DNA from: Rickettsiales bacterium
Lineage (GTDB): Bacteria > Pseudomonadota > Alphaproteobacteria > Rickettsiales > SXRF01
Direction: 5' to 3'
DNA: 64,000 nucleotides
Assembly (NCBI GenBank): GCA_021299465.1
Contig: JAJTHB010000001.1
Coordinates: forward strand, 1-64,000
Shown here in pieces: positions 24,248 to 32,483 of the stretch. How positions within the stretch are numbered: the stretch's first letter is position 1; each line of letters begins with the position of its first letter. A model generated the notes under the pieces. It was given only the letters and a program-made list of their open reading frames with translations. It was not told the origin of the DNA and ran no database searches. A program made the position numbers and the translations under genes.

Positions 24248-25207
24248 ATGAAATCCGCTACCAAGATAAGCGAATCCCTCAGCATAACAGCTGAAGTCAA
24301 AAAAATCCTCAGTCACTATGAGGGCATGAATAGCGGCACGCGTGAGAATCTTGTGCGCATCCTGATGCAGGGTAAGCTGGGCGGCACGGGTAAGCTGGTG
24401 ATCCTGCCGGTGGATCAGGGCTTTGAGCATGGCCCCGCCCGTTCGTTTGCTAAAAACCCTGCGGCGTATGACCCGCATTATCATTATCAGCTGGCGATCG
24501 ACGCTGGCCTATCAGCCTATGCCGCGCCGCTTGGGTTTCTGGAAGCAGGCATGGATACGTTTGCCGGAAAAATCCCAACGATTCTCAAAGTCAATAGCTC
24601 GAATTCGCTGACGCCGAAGGCCTCCGCGCCGAACCAGGCCGTCACCGGCTCGGTGAAGGAAGCGATTCGCCTTGGCTGCACGGCAATCGGCTTTACCATT
24701 TATCCGGGTTCAGCCGAATGCCTGAACATGATGGAAGAAATCCGCGAGATGACTGAGGAAGCTAAGGCCGCTGGCCTTGTGGTCGTGATGTGGTCGTACC
24801 CGCGCGGCGCGGATATTTCCAAAGACGGCGAAACGGCGATTGATGTCACCGCTTACGCAGCGCACATGGCGGCACTCATGGGCGCGCATATCATCAAGGT
24901 GAAACCGCAGACCGATCATATCGAGCAAGCGGAAGCGAAGAAAGTTTATGAGTCAGAAAAAATCGATGTCAGCACGCCGACTGCGCGTTTTGCACACATC
25001 AAACAATGCTGCTTCAACGGGCGCCGCATCGTGGTGTTCTCCGGCGGCAATGCCAAAGGCGAAGAGGATTTGCTGAACGAAGCCCGCGCTATTCGTGATG
25101 GCGGCGGTAACGGCTCCATCATCGGCCGCAACACCTTCCAACGCCCGCGCAATGAGGCGCTGAAGCTGCTGGAGAATATGATCAAGGTGTATAAGGGTGA
25201 GATGTGA
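24248..25207 (+). CDS. fbaB: class I fructose-bisphosphate aldolase (DhnA type)
   Basis: A 319-residue aldolase of the archaeal/DhnA class I family, which splits fructose 1,6-bisphosphate through a Schiff base and needs no metal. VILPVDQGFEHGPARSF near residue 53 and IGFTIYPGS near 145 are typical. The lysine in IIKVKPQTD is the likely Schiff-base residue. I chose the ATG at 24248 behind CGGAGAT. It follows the pilin-like gene by 85 bp and is in the same direction as gap and pgk. Confidence 0.93.
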   Translation: MKSATKISESLSITAEVKKILSHYEGMNSGTRENLVRILMQGKLGGTGKLVILPVDQGFEHGPARSFAKNPAAYDPHYHYQLAIDAGLSAYAAPLGFLEAGMDTFAGKIPTILKVNSSNSLTPKASAPNQAVTGSVKEAIRLGCTAIGFTIYPGSAECLNMMEEIREMTEEAKAAGLVVVMWSYPRGADISKDGETAIDVTAYAAHMAALMGAHIIKVKPQTDHIEQAEAKKVYESEKIDVSTPTARFAHIKQCCFNGRRIVVFSGGNAKGEEDLLNEARAIRDGGGNGSIIGRNTFQRPRNEALKLLENMIKVYKGEM

Positions 25208-25233
25208 TGTCAGAAGGCAGTGGGCAGTAGGCA

Positions 25234-25893
25234 GTGGATAGAAACTGCAGATTATACCTCATCTCCCCGCCCGCCATCGACCTGACGAAATTTTCGGAGT
25301 CGCTGAAGGCGGCGTTTGAAGGCGGGGATATTGGTTGTTTTCAGCTGCGTCTCAAAAATGCCAGCGATGATCAGATTTTGAAGGCAGCGGAGAAGTTATT
25401 ACCGATTTGCCGTGCACATGAAGCGGCATTCATCATGAATGATCGGCCGGATCTGGCGGTGAAATGCGGTGCGGATGGCGTGCATTTAGGCCAGGAAGAT
25501 TTAGAAACCATGCCAGTTCCTAAAGCACGCGAGATCGTCGGCGAGCAATCCATCATCGGTGTTTCCTGCCATGATTCCCGCCACCTTGCGATGGAGGCCG
25601 GTGAAGCGGGCGCGGATTATGTGGCCTTTGGCGCGTTTTACCCCACCAAAAGCAAAGATGCCGCCAAACTGGCGAAATATGGCGTGCCGACTGCAGAAAT
25701 CCTCAGCTGGTGGGCTGAAAATACCGTCTTGCCCTGCGTGGCGATTGGTGGTATGACCCCCAGCAACTCAGTGCCGCTGGTAAGGGCTGGAGCCGATTTC
25801 ATCGCGGTGATCACCGCGGTTTGGGAGCATCCGGATGGGCCAAAACAAGCGGTGGTAGAATTTAATCAGGCGATGGAAAGAAAAGCAGCATGA
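25234..25893 (+). CDS. thiE: thiamine phosphate synthase
   Basis: A 219-residue TIM-barrel enzyme that joins hydroxymethylpyrimidine diphosphate and thiazole phosphate. Conserved parts are QLRLKNAS, FIMNDRPDLAVKCGADGVHLGQEDL, IIGVSCHDS, DYVAFGAFYPTKSK and PCVAIGGMTPSN. The best start is the GTG at 25234. It lies in a run of degenerate GGCAGT repeats and its ribosome binding site is weak. The last codons overlap the efp start. Confidence 0.93.
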   Translation: MDRNCRLYLISPPAIDLTKFSESLKAAFEGGDIGCFQLRLKNASDDQILKAAEKLLPICRAHEAAFIMNDRPDLAVKCGADGVHLGQEDLETMPVPKAREIVGEQSIIGVSCHDSRHLAMEAGEAGADYVAFGAFYPTKSKDAAKLAKYGVPTAEILSWWAENTVLPCVAIGGMTPSNSVPLVRAGADFIAVITAVWEHPDGPKQAVVEFNQAMERKAA

Positions 25894-26459
25894 AAATCGA
25901 TGGCAGCGCAGTGCGCATGGGTATGGTGATTGAATGGCAGGACAAGCTATGGCTGGTAGTGAAGCACGAAATTCGCACGCCAGGCAACCTCCGCTCATTT
26001 AATCAGGTGGAACTCAAAGATATCCGCACTGGCACAAAAAATACCCCGCGCTTTTCTTCGGCGGAAAAAATCGAGCGCGTGTCACTGGATTCAAAGAAGT
26101 GCAACTTCCTCTATGCCGATGGCGATACGCTCACCTTTATGGATAATGAAAATTACGAGCAATTCACCATGAACAAAGACATGCTGGGCGAGCGTGTTAA
26201 ATTCCTGCAGGATGGTATGACCGTCGAGATGGAAACCTACGAAGGCAAGCCGCTTAGCGTTAAACTTCCTTCTAAGGTGAGCCTCAAAATCGTGGAAGCT
26301 GATCCCGTGGTCAAAGGCCAGACCGTTTCTTCTTCCTACAAGCCTGCAATTCTGGAAAACGGTGTGCGTGTTATGGTGCCACCATTTATTCCATCCGGTG
26401 AAACAATCGTGGTTGATACCGATACGCTTGAATATGTTGAGCGTGCGAAGGCTTCGTAA
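25890..26459 (+). CDS. efp: elongation factor P with an atypical modification loop
   Basis: A 189-residue three-domain factor that rescues ribosomes stalled at polyproline. The start overlaps thiE (ATGA). The fold is well kept (LKDIRTGTK, DNENYEQFTMN and the C-terminal RVMVPPFIPSGETIVVDTDTLEYVERA). The tip of the domain I loop reads TPGNLRSF where most EF-P have PGKGxAF. The lysine normally beta-lysylated therefore aligns with Asn, and an Arg lies two residues later. The factor may work unmodified or be modified differently. This is seen by eye and needs an alignment. Confidence 0.93.
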   Translation: MKIDGSAVRMGMVIEWQDKLWLVVKHEIRTPGNLRSFNQVELKDIRTGTKNTPRFSSAEKIERVSLDSKKCNFLYADGDTLTFMDNENYEQFTMNKDMLGERVKFLQDGMTVEMETYEGKPLSVKLPSKVSLKIVEADPVVKGQTVSSSYKPAILENGVRVMVPPFIPSGETIVVDTDTLEYVERAKAS

Positions 26460-26465
26460 CACAAC

Positions 26466-27269
26466 GTGAGCCAATCCCCCCTCATCAATGTTATGTCCGG
26501 CGCAGCCATCAAGGCTGGTAAAGGTTTGCTGCGCGATTTCTCGGAAGTGGATCAGCTGCAGGTCTCTCGCAAAGGCACCGCGAACTTTGTAACCCAGGCC
26601 GATCTAAAAACTGAGAAGCTGCTTCACCGCGAGCTATCCAAAGCACGGCCTGATTTCGGTTTTTTAATGGAAGAAGGCGGCGAGATCGCTGGTAAAAGTG
26701 ATGAGTTTCGTTTCATCATTGATCCGCTGGATGGCACGACTAATTTCATTCACGCCATCCCTTACTTTTGTATTTCGATTGGCGTAGAACAGCGCTACCG
26801 AAATGGCGATACCGAGATCATCGCCGGCGTGATTTATGATCCGATCAATAATGAATTATTCACCGCCGAAAAAAATAAAGGCGCGTTTGTGAACAACCGC
26901 CGCATGCTTGTGTCTGGCCGCGACAAACTGGAAGATGCCATGCTGGTGACTGGCGGCCTTCGCGGCTCAGCCAAAGAGCGCTACAGCCCGTCGCTGCTCA
27001 CCATCATTCAGGAGTGCGGCGCAACTATGCGTGTTTTTGGTGCAACCGCTCTTGATCTTGCTCACCTTGCCGCTGGCCGTATCGATGCCTGCTGGTATTA
27101 CAGCATCAAGCCATGGGATATCGCCGCTGGTATGCTGATGGTCAGCGAGGCGGGCGGCATGGCCACCGATCTTTCCGGCAAACCGGCGAGTCTTATTTCC
27201 AGCGACCTGATCGCCACCAACAAACATTTGGTGATGCCCGTTTCAAAGCTCCTCGTTAAAGCCGCCTAG
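26466..27269 (+). CDS. suhB: inositol monophosphatase family protein
   Basis: A 267-residue Mg-dependent phosphatase. The metal and substrate motifs are MEEGGE near residue 70, DPLDGTTNF near 88 and the C-terminal PWDIAAGMLMVSEAGG. It matches SuhB/IMPase enzymes, which dephosphorylate inositol phosphates and can also act on related sugars. The start is GTG at 26466, 7 bp after efp, with no upstream ATG in frame. A long A/T-rich inverted repeat follows the gene. Confidence 0.92.
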   Translation: MSQSPLINVMSGAAIKAGKGLLRDFSEVDQLQVSRKGTANFVTQADLKTEKLLHRELSKARPDFGFLMEEGGEIAGKSDEFRFIIDPLDGTTNFIHAIPYFCISIGVEQRYRNGDTEIIAGVIYDPINNELFTAEKNKGAFVNNRRMLVSGRDKLEDAMLVTGGLRGSAKERYSPSLLTIIQECGATMRVFGATALDLAHLAAGRIDACWYYSIKPWDIAAGMLMVSEAGGMATDLSGKPASLISSDLIATNKHLVMPVSKLLVKAA

Positions 27270-27334
27270 GTTTTTACTTGCGGGAAGCAGGGTTTTTGTT
27301 TTAAGTCATCGTGCTAGCAAAAAACCTTTTAGGC
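27264..27334. other. long inverted repeat between suhB and the OmpA-like gene
   Basis: GCCTAGGTTTTT (27264-27275, overlapping the suhB stop) pairs with AAAAAACC-TTTTAGGC (27318-27334) across about 42 bases. It could act as a terminator-like structure for suhB or as a leader structure for the next gene, whose ATG follows 6 bp later. Confidence 0.35.
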
Positions 27335-27340
27335 TGATTT

Positions 27341-28939
27341 ATGACCAATGCTTCTCGCTTACGTACCACCGTTTCACTGGTTGCTCTATTATCGATGTCG
27401 ATCATCGGCAGCGCTCATGCGCAAACCAGCCAGCCCACAATTGAGCTTAATCTAGATGTTCTGCAAAAGCTGAGCAATCAACCCGCGCCAAAGGCACCCG
27501 TAGTAGCACCTGCAGCCAAGCAAGAAGCCCTGACGACGCCAGCCGCCCCAGCGGCGCAAAAACAAGAAGCGCTTCTGCCTGCAGCCTCGCCAGCTGAAAC
27601 CGAAAATACAGCTGCGCAGAAAACACCAGCACCCGCCGTCACCACTGAGGACGGACAAAAAATGATCTGGGTGAAGGGTCCGGAAGGTAAGCCGCTTACC
27701 CCCGAGCAAGAACGCGCACTTCGTAAACGCCCATCGCAGCAGCCTGGCTATGCCAAACCCAAACCAACGCCGGTGAAAAAAGCTGAGACGAAAAAAGAAG
27801 CGGTGAAGGACGAAATTAAAGAAGAAGTCAAAAAAATTGAAGAAGCCAAGCCTGCTGAACCTTCCAAAGCACCCGCGCCCAAAGCAGAAGAAACCAAAAC
27901 TGAGGATACCAAGGCACCTGCCAAGCCAGCGGAAGCTGCAGTGGTGATCGTGCCTAAGGAAACAACGCCGCCACCAGCGCCTCCCGCTCCACCAGTAGTC
28001 AAAGCTGAAAAGCCAGTGGCTGAAGTTCCGCCTCCACCCGCTAAACCAGCAGAAGCAGCACCGGTGATCGTGCCTAAGGAAACAACGCCGCCACCAGCAC
28101 CTCCTGCTCCACCAGTAGTCAAAGCTGAAAAGCCAGTTGCTGAAGTTCCGCCGCCAGCTCCGCCAGCGCCAGTGGCTGCTGAACCAAAATCCACTGCGGA
28201 AGCGCCGCCAACCCTGCCTCCGGTTGAAAAAGCCAAACCTGTTGAACAGGCCCCACCTCCAGTGCCCCCCGCTGCTAAGGTTGAGGATGCCAAGCCCATT
28301 ATCGATGCTGAACCAATAATCGCTCCGGCAGCACCAGAAACGCCCGCTAAATTGCCAGACCCCGCTTTGGCGCTGCCGAAACCACCCGCACCTCCGGCTA
28401 TGCCAGATGTAAATAAACAAGTGGTTCCACCATCAGCACCAAAACCATCCGAGCCGCTGATAGCTGAACCAGCTGCACCGGAAGAGCCAACGAGTAAAGA
28501 GCCTGCTTTGCCAGTGCCTCCGCCTCCTGCTCCGCCTGCTCTGCCTAAAGTTGATGATGCCAAGCCTAAACCCGCTGATTCAAAACCGGTTGAAGAGCCT
28601 GCAGCGCAAAGCACTGACAAAGCTGATTTGAGTGTCGTTTTCAAACCAACCGAAACATCCGTGCCGCTGACCATGAAAGCGGAGCTTGATAAGATGGCGG
28701 AAAGCATCAAAGCATCCGGTGGTTCCCGTGTGAATCTTGTAGCCTATGCGTCAGGCGCGGAAGATCAGGCGAGCACCGCACGCCGAGTGTCGCTATCGCG
28801 CGCGCTGGCTGTTCGTGCTTATTTGATTGAAAAAGGGGTCGACAAGCTCGCCATCAATGTTCAGGCCGAGGGCAATAAAAACCCGGGCGGCGAAGCAGAT
28901 CGCGTGGATGTGTTTTTGGTGAAGGGGGAAAAGCAGTAG
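27341..28939 (+). CDS. Pro/Ala-rich exported protein with OmpA-like C-terminal domain
   Basis: A 532-residue protein. A signal peptide (about 1-27, ending AHAQ) is followed by about 390 residues very rich in Pro, Ala, Lys and Glu, and then an OmpA/MotB-like domain (about 430-525: ADLSVVFKPTETSVPLTMKAELDKMA, NLVAYASGAEDQ, RRVSLSRALAVRAYLIEKGVD). This suggests a periplasm-spanning stalk that anchors to peptidoglycan. The OmpA domain lacks some usual residues of the binding motif. The middle contains a perfect-length 40-residue tandem duplication. Antisense frames here are compositional artefacts. Confidence 0.82.
   Translation: MTNASRLRTTVSLVALLSMSIIGSAHAQTSQPTIELNLDVLQKLSNQPAPKAPVVAPAAKQEALTTPAAPAAQKQEALLPAASPAETENTAAQKTPAPAVTTEDGQKMIWVKGPEGKPLTPEQERALRKRPSQQPGYAKPKPTPVKKAETKKEAVKDEIKEEVKKIEEAKPAEPSKAPAPKAEETKTEDTKAPAKPAEAAVVIVPKETTPPPAPPAPPVVKAEKPVAEVPPPPAKPAEAAPVIVPKETTPPPAPPAPPVVKAEKPVAEVPPPAPPAPVAAEPKSTAEAPPTLPPVEKAKPVEQAPPPVPPAAKVEDAKPIIDAEPIIAPAAPETPAKLPDPALALPKPPAPPAMPDVNKQVVPPSAPKPSEPLIAEPAAPEEPTSKEPALPVPPPPAPPALPKVDDAKPKPADSKPVEEPAAQSTDKADLSVVFKPTETSVPLTMKAELDKMAESIKASGGSRVNLVAYASGAEDQASTARRVSLSRALAVRAYLIEKGVDKLAINVQAEGNKNPGGEADRVDVFLVKGEKQ
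27921..28152 (+). repeat. two tandem copies of a 120-bp coding repeat
   Basis: Copy 1 (27921-28040) and copy 2 (28041-28152) encode PAEAA-VIVPKETTPPPAPPAPP-VVKAEKPVAEVPPP units of 40 residues. The copies differ at only a few bases, so the duplication looks recent. It lies in the Pro-rich linker of the OmpA-like protein and lengthens the stalk. Confidence 0.85.
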
Positions 28940-28942
28940 TTT

Positions 28943-29012
28943 CGTAGGTTGCGTGGGCTTCGTAAATCAACCCAAGCAACATTCGTAACCTAAGAAACGT
29001 CCGCAACCTACG
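28943..29012. repeat. imperfect 70-bp palindromic element
   Basis: CGTAGGTTGC (28943-28952) pairs with GCAACCTACG (29003-29012), with further pairing inside (GGGCTT/AAGC and CGTAA/TTCG stretches). It fills the gap between the OmpA-like gene and yebC and resembles CGTAGGTTGGG-type dispersed palindromes of other proteobacteria. It could end transcription or be a mobile repeat. Confidence 0.55.
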
Positions 29013-29013
29013 T

Positions 29014-29772
29014 ATGGCCGGCCATTCCCAATTTAAAAACATCATGCGTCGCAAAGGCGCTCAGGATGCCAAAAAAGCCAAGGTGCTGAACAAGGTCGCG
29101 CGCGAGATCATCTCTGCCTGCAAAACCGGCGCGCCGGATCCTTCCATGAACCCGCGCCTACGCGCTGCCATCCAGTGGGCGCGCGAAGAGAACATGCCGC
29201 GCGATAAAATCGATGCGGCGATTAAACGAGGCAGCGGCCAGACAGACGGTGATAACTTCGAGCCGGTGCGCTATGAGGGCTATGGCCCGGGCGGCACCGC
29301 CATCATCGCGCAGGCGCTCACCGATAACCGCAATCGCACCGCGCCGGAAATGCGCGCCGCCTTCACCAAATATGGCGGTAATCTTGGTGAGACCGGCAGC
29401 GTTAGCTTCATGTTTGACCATGTCGGCGTCATCGTCTTTGCCGGCAGCGTTGCTCCTGAAGAACGTATGTTCGAAGCAGCCACTGAAGCTGGTGCTGAGG
29501 ACTGCGGATTTGAAGACGGCCAGCATATCATCACCGCCGCACCGACACAATTTGGCAGCGTGCAGGCTGCGCTCGAAAAACATTACGGCGCGCCGCTTTC
29601 CGCCAAAATGATCTGGAAACCGAAAAATACCGTCGCCGTGAATGAAGAACAAGCACGCCAACTCCTGAAGCTGATCGAAACGCTGGAAGATAACGATGAT
29701 GTGCAGGAAGTTTTTACCAATGTCTCTGATGACTCGATGATTCGTGTATTCGATGATTCGAGCGCAGCATGA
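29014..29772 (+). CDS. yebC: YebC/PmpR family protein
   Basis: A 252-residue protein with the invariant start MAGHSQFKNIMRRKGAQDAKK, then SMNPRLRAAIQWAREENMPRDKIDAAI and YEGYGPGG. YebC proteins were first described as DNA-binding regulators of ruvC-type genes and quorum sensing. Recent work links them to translation at polyproline stretches. In alphaproteobacteria the gene commonly precedes ruvC, as here with a 4-bp overlap. The palindromic element sits 1 bp upstream, so the ribosome binding site must come from inside it. Confidence 0.95.
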   Translation: MAGHSQFKNIMRRKGAQDAKKAKVLNKVAREIISACKTGAPDPSMNPRLRAAIQWAREENMPRDKIDAAIKRGSGQTDGDNFEPVRYEGYGPGGTAIIAQALTDNRNRTAPEMRAAFTKYGGNLGETGSVSFMFDHVGVIVFAGSVAPEERMFEAATEAGAEDCGFEDGQHIITAAPTQFGSVQAALEKHYGAPLSAKMIWKPKNTVAVNEEQARQLLKLIETLEDNDDVQEVFTNVSDDSMIRVFDDSSAA

Positions 29773-30326
29773 GATCTTCAGCCGGCCATCGTATCCTTGG
29801 TATTGATCCCGGCCTGACCCATACCGGATGGGGCATCATTGATAGTCAGCAGAACCGGCTTTCTTTTGTTGCCTGCGGCCGCATCACCCCCCCCAGCAAA
29901 GCACCCATGGCCGAGCGCCTGTGCTTTCTTCATGATGAGCTGTCGAAGGTCATAGAACTTTATCAGCCGCATGAGGCGGCGCTGGAAGAAACCTTCGTCA
30001 ATGTTAGCGGCAGCTCTACTCTTAAGCTCGGTCAGGCGCGTGGCGCGCTAATGCTGACCGTTTCACTAGCCAAACTAACGCTCGGCGAGTATAGTGCAAC
30101 GCAGGTTAAAAAAAGCGTGGTCGGCAATGGCCATGCCAGCAAAGAGCAGATTGCGATGATGGTGAAAACCCTGCTGCCACAAAGCCAAGCCACAAGCGCT
30201 GACGCCGCCGATGCGCTGGCGGTGGCGATTACGCATAGCCATATGAGTGCTTTTGTCATTCCTGCGAAAGCAGGAATCCTGAACACTCTACAGGATCCCC
30301 GCTTACGCGGGGATAAGAAGTTATGA
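29769..30326 (+). CDS. ruvC: Holliday-junction endonuclease RuvC with a repeat-derived C-terminal tail
   Basis: A 185-residue nuclease that cuts Holliday junctions. The catalytic acidic residues are visible: Asp in ILGIDPGLTHTGWG, Glu-Glu in AALEETFVN and the C-terminal DAADALAVAITH. The conserved protein ends around HSHMS. The last 23 residues (FVIPAKAGIL... to [10 protein letters not shown]) are encoded by a dispersed palindromic element at 30255-30317. The stop overlaps the ruvA start. It forms an operon with yebC, ruvA and ruvB. Confidence 0.95.
   Translation: MRSSAGHRILGIDPGLTHTGWGIIDSQQNRLSFVACGRITPPSKAPMAERLCFLHDELSKVIELYQPHEAALEETFVNVSGSSTLKLGQARGALMLTVSLAKLTLGEYSATQVKKSVVGNGHASKEQIAMMVKTLLPQSQATSADAADALAVAITHSHMSAFVIPAKAGILNTLQDPRLRGDKKL
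30255..30317 (+). repeat. paired-hairpin palindromic element inside ruvC
   Basis: Two hairpins, ATTCCTGC-GAAA-GCAGGAAT and ATCCCCGC-TTAC-GCGGGGAT, are joined by a 17-20 base spacer. The layout equals the common GTCATTCCTGCGAAAGCAGGAAT-type dispersed element of proteobacteria, split here for brevity. A half copy lies near 46991. The element adds codons to ruvC without a frame break. Confidence 0.8.
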
Positions 30327-30952
30327 TCAGCAAACTTCGCGGTCGCATTGAGGAAAAAGAAGAAGACAGCGTGCTGCTGGATGTCGGCGGCGTTGGCTAC
30401 CTCGTATTTTGCTCGCAGCGAACATTGGCAGCGCTTGGCGGTGAAGGCGAGGCAGCCGTGCTCTACACCGAAATGATCGTGCGCGAGGATGCTCACCAGC
30501 TTTACGGATTTCCCGACAAGGTCGAGCGTGAATGGTTTCGCCTGCTGACGACGGTTCAGCGCGTGGGTAATAAAGTCGCGCTGCAGATCATGAGCGCCTA
30601 TACACCGCAGCAGATGGCGCAGGCCATTATTGCTAAAGATACCAGCGCTTTTTCACGAATTAAAGGTATTGGGGCGGGGCTCGCCGAACGGATTGTGACG
30701 GAGCTGAAGGATAAGGTTGCGAAGATGCCTACCTCAGGGATCGGGGTTCAGGGATCGGGGGGCAGAAAAGAACTTTTAGAGGGCACAAAGCACAAAGCAC
30801 AAAGCACTCACCACGACGACGCCATCTCAGCCCTCGTCAACCTTGGCTATTCACGTACTGAGGCGTATTCCGCAGCGCTGAAAGCAAGCGAAGTAGCCAA
30901 GGGGCTTGATGAGATGATTAGATTAAGCCTCAAGGAGCTAGCGCGCGCATGA
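30323..30952 (+). CDS. ruvA: Holliday-junction branch-migration protein RuvA
   Basis: A 209-residue DNA-binding protein that forms a tetramer on Holliday junctions and recruits RuvB. The N-terminal OB domain ([12 protein letters not shown]... [16 protein letters not shown]), the helix-hairpin-helix region (GVGNK-like [12 protein letters not shown] and [18 protein letters not shown]) and domain III ([16 protein letters not shown]) are present. The linker between domains II and III carries a run of short repeats (30737-30810) rich in GGGATC and GCACAAA units. This looks like intergenic repeat DNA tolerated in a flexible region. Confidence 0.95.
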   Translation: MISKLRGRIEEKEEDSVLLDVGGVGYLVFCSQRTLAALGGEGEAAVLYTEMIVREDAHQLYGFPDKVEREWFRLLTTVQRVGNKVALQIMSAYTPQQMAQAIIAKDTSAFSRIKGIGAGLAERIVTELKDKVAKMPTSGIGVQGSGGRKELLEGTKHKAQSTHHDDAISALVNLGYSRTEAYSAALKASEVAKGLDEMIRLSLKELARA

Positions 30953-31989
30953 CCGAAACCGCTGAGCGCCTGATCGCCGCCGACATCCGCGAGGATGATG
31001 CCAGCCAGCACGCGCTGCGGCCGACATCGTTTTCGGATTTCACCGGCCAGCCGGAGGTGTGCGAGAATTTACGGGTGTTTGTCAGCGCGGCGAAAAAGCG
31101 CAGCGACAGCCTTGACCATGTGCTGCTGTATGGCCCGCCCGGCCTTGGCAAAACCACCCTCGCCCAGATTATCGCGCGCGAAATGGGCGTGGGCTTTAAA
31201 CCGACATCAGGGCCGATCCTCACCAAAGCCGGCGACCTTGCAGCCATTCTCACCAGCCTGCAGCCGAATGATGTACTCTTTGTCGATGAAATCCACCGCC
31301 TGTCACCGGCGGTTGAGGAAGTGCTTTATCCGGCAATGGAGGATTACAAGCTTGATTTATTAATTGGCGAAGGGCCAGCGGCGCGCACGGTACGTATCGA
31401 CCTGCCGAAATTCACGCTGGTGGGCGCAACCACGCGGCTTGGGCTGATTGCTGGACCCTTACGCGATCGTTTTGGTATTCCGCTGCGCCTGAGATTTTAT
31501 GATGTTGCCGATCTTCAAAAAGTGATTGAGCGCGCGGCAAGCCTGCTTGATATAGGCATCAGCAAAGATGGCTCGCATGAAATCGCGCGCCGTTCACGCG
31601 GCACGCCGAGAATCGCGATTCGCCTGCTGCGCCGCGTGCGCGACTATGCTGATAGTGCGGGCCATAAAACCATTGATAAAAAACTGGCCGATAGCTCCCT
31701 CATTAAACTGGAAGTAGATAGCCTAGGGCTGGATTCCGCCGATCACCGCTATTTGCGCTATATTGCGGAGCATTATAGCGGTGGGCCAGTGGGCGTGGAA
31801 ACCATCGCCGCTGGACTTTCCGAACAGCGCGACGCGATTGAAGAAACGATCGAGCCGTATTTGCTGCAAGTGGGATTCATCCAACGCACCCCGCGCGGGC
31901 GAACGCTTACTCAGGGCTGTTTCAAGCATCTGGGGCTGAAAGCGCCAGCGGCGCTGGGTAATTTGCCGCTGCTTGATGAGCATGAGTAA
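30949..31989 (+). CDS. ruvB: Holliday-junction helicase RuvB
   Basis: A 346-residue AAA+ motor that drives branch migration. Walker [11 protein letters not shown] is near residue 62, Walker B FVDEIHRL near 108, and sensor 1 VGATTRLG near 160. [24 protein letters not shown] and PRGRTLT mark the lid and winged-helix domains. The start overlaps ruvA (ATGA). The length is normal. Confidence 0.97.
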   Translation: MTETAERLIAADIREDDASQHALRPTSFSDFTGQPEVCENLRVFVSAAKKRSDSLDHVLLYGPPGLGKTTLAQIIAREMGVGFKPTSGPILTKAGDLAAILTSLQPNDVLFVDEIHRLSPAVEEVLYPAMEDYKLDLLIGEGPAARTVRIDLPKFTLVGATTRLGLIAGPLRDRFGIPLRLRFYDVADLQKVIERAASLLDIGISKDGSHEIARRSRGTPRIAIRLLRRVRDYADSAGHKTIDKKLADSSLIKLEVDSLGLDSADHRYLRYIAEHYSGGPVGVETIAAGLSEQRDAIEETIEPYLLQVGFIQRTPRGRTLTQGCFKHLGLKAPAALGNLPLLDEHE

Positions 31990-32407
31990 GCCTCACCAAT
32001 TCCCCATCCGCGTTTATTATGAGGATACCGATGCTGGCGGGGTGGTGTATTACGCCAATTACCTGAAATTTGCCGAACGCGCGCGCACCGAGGCGCTTCG
32101 TCAAGCAGGCTTAAACCAAATTAATTTGCTGGAAAAGGAAGGCATCGGGTTTGTAGTGCGCCATGTGAGCATCGATTATCTGAAACCGGCGCGGCTCGAT
32201 GATTTTCTGACCGTAACAACCTCGCTGGATGAGATGGGCAAAGCCAGCCTGATGATGAGCCAGATCATCTCCTGTGACAAGCTTGAGCTTGCAAAGCTTT
32301 CCGTAAAGCTAGCAGTGGTAAACCGTACGTTTGAGCCGGTGAAGCTCACCGCCGAACTTAATCAGCTACTGCAGGAAATCTTCGGATCACCTCATTCGCG
32401 AGAATGA
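31982..32407 (+). CDS. ybgC: Tol-Pal associated acyl-CoA thioesterase YbgC
   Basis: A 141-residue hotdog-fold thioesterase. The catalytic motif [27 protein letters not shown] near residue 10 contains the active-site Asp. I chose the ATG at 31982, overlapping ruvB; ATG 31976 is possible. YbgC genes head tol-pal clusters, and the enzyme has been linked to phospholipid metabolism at the membrane. It is 77 bp upstream of tolQ. Confidence 0.92.
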   Translation: MSKPHQFPIRVYYEDTDAGGVVYYANYLKFAERARTEALRQAGLNQINLLEKEGIGFVVRHVSIDYLKPARLDDFLTVTTSLDEMGKASLMMSQIISCDKLELAKLSVKLAVVNRTFEPVKLTAELNQLLQEIFGSPHSRE

Positions 32408-32483
32408 CAAAAAATTCACTCGCCGCCGCTCGCGCAATGCATTATAGGAAGTGCGCTTTGATTTTTCTGATACGAGGAACTCC

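Noticed and set aside
27452-28710. Two long minus-strand frames (Trp/Phe-rich and Gly/Ala-rich)
   Set aside because: They are opposite the Pro/Ala-rich coding repeats of the OmpA-like gene. The composition is a mirror of that gene and no ribosome binding site or domain is seen.
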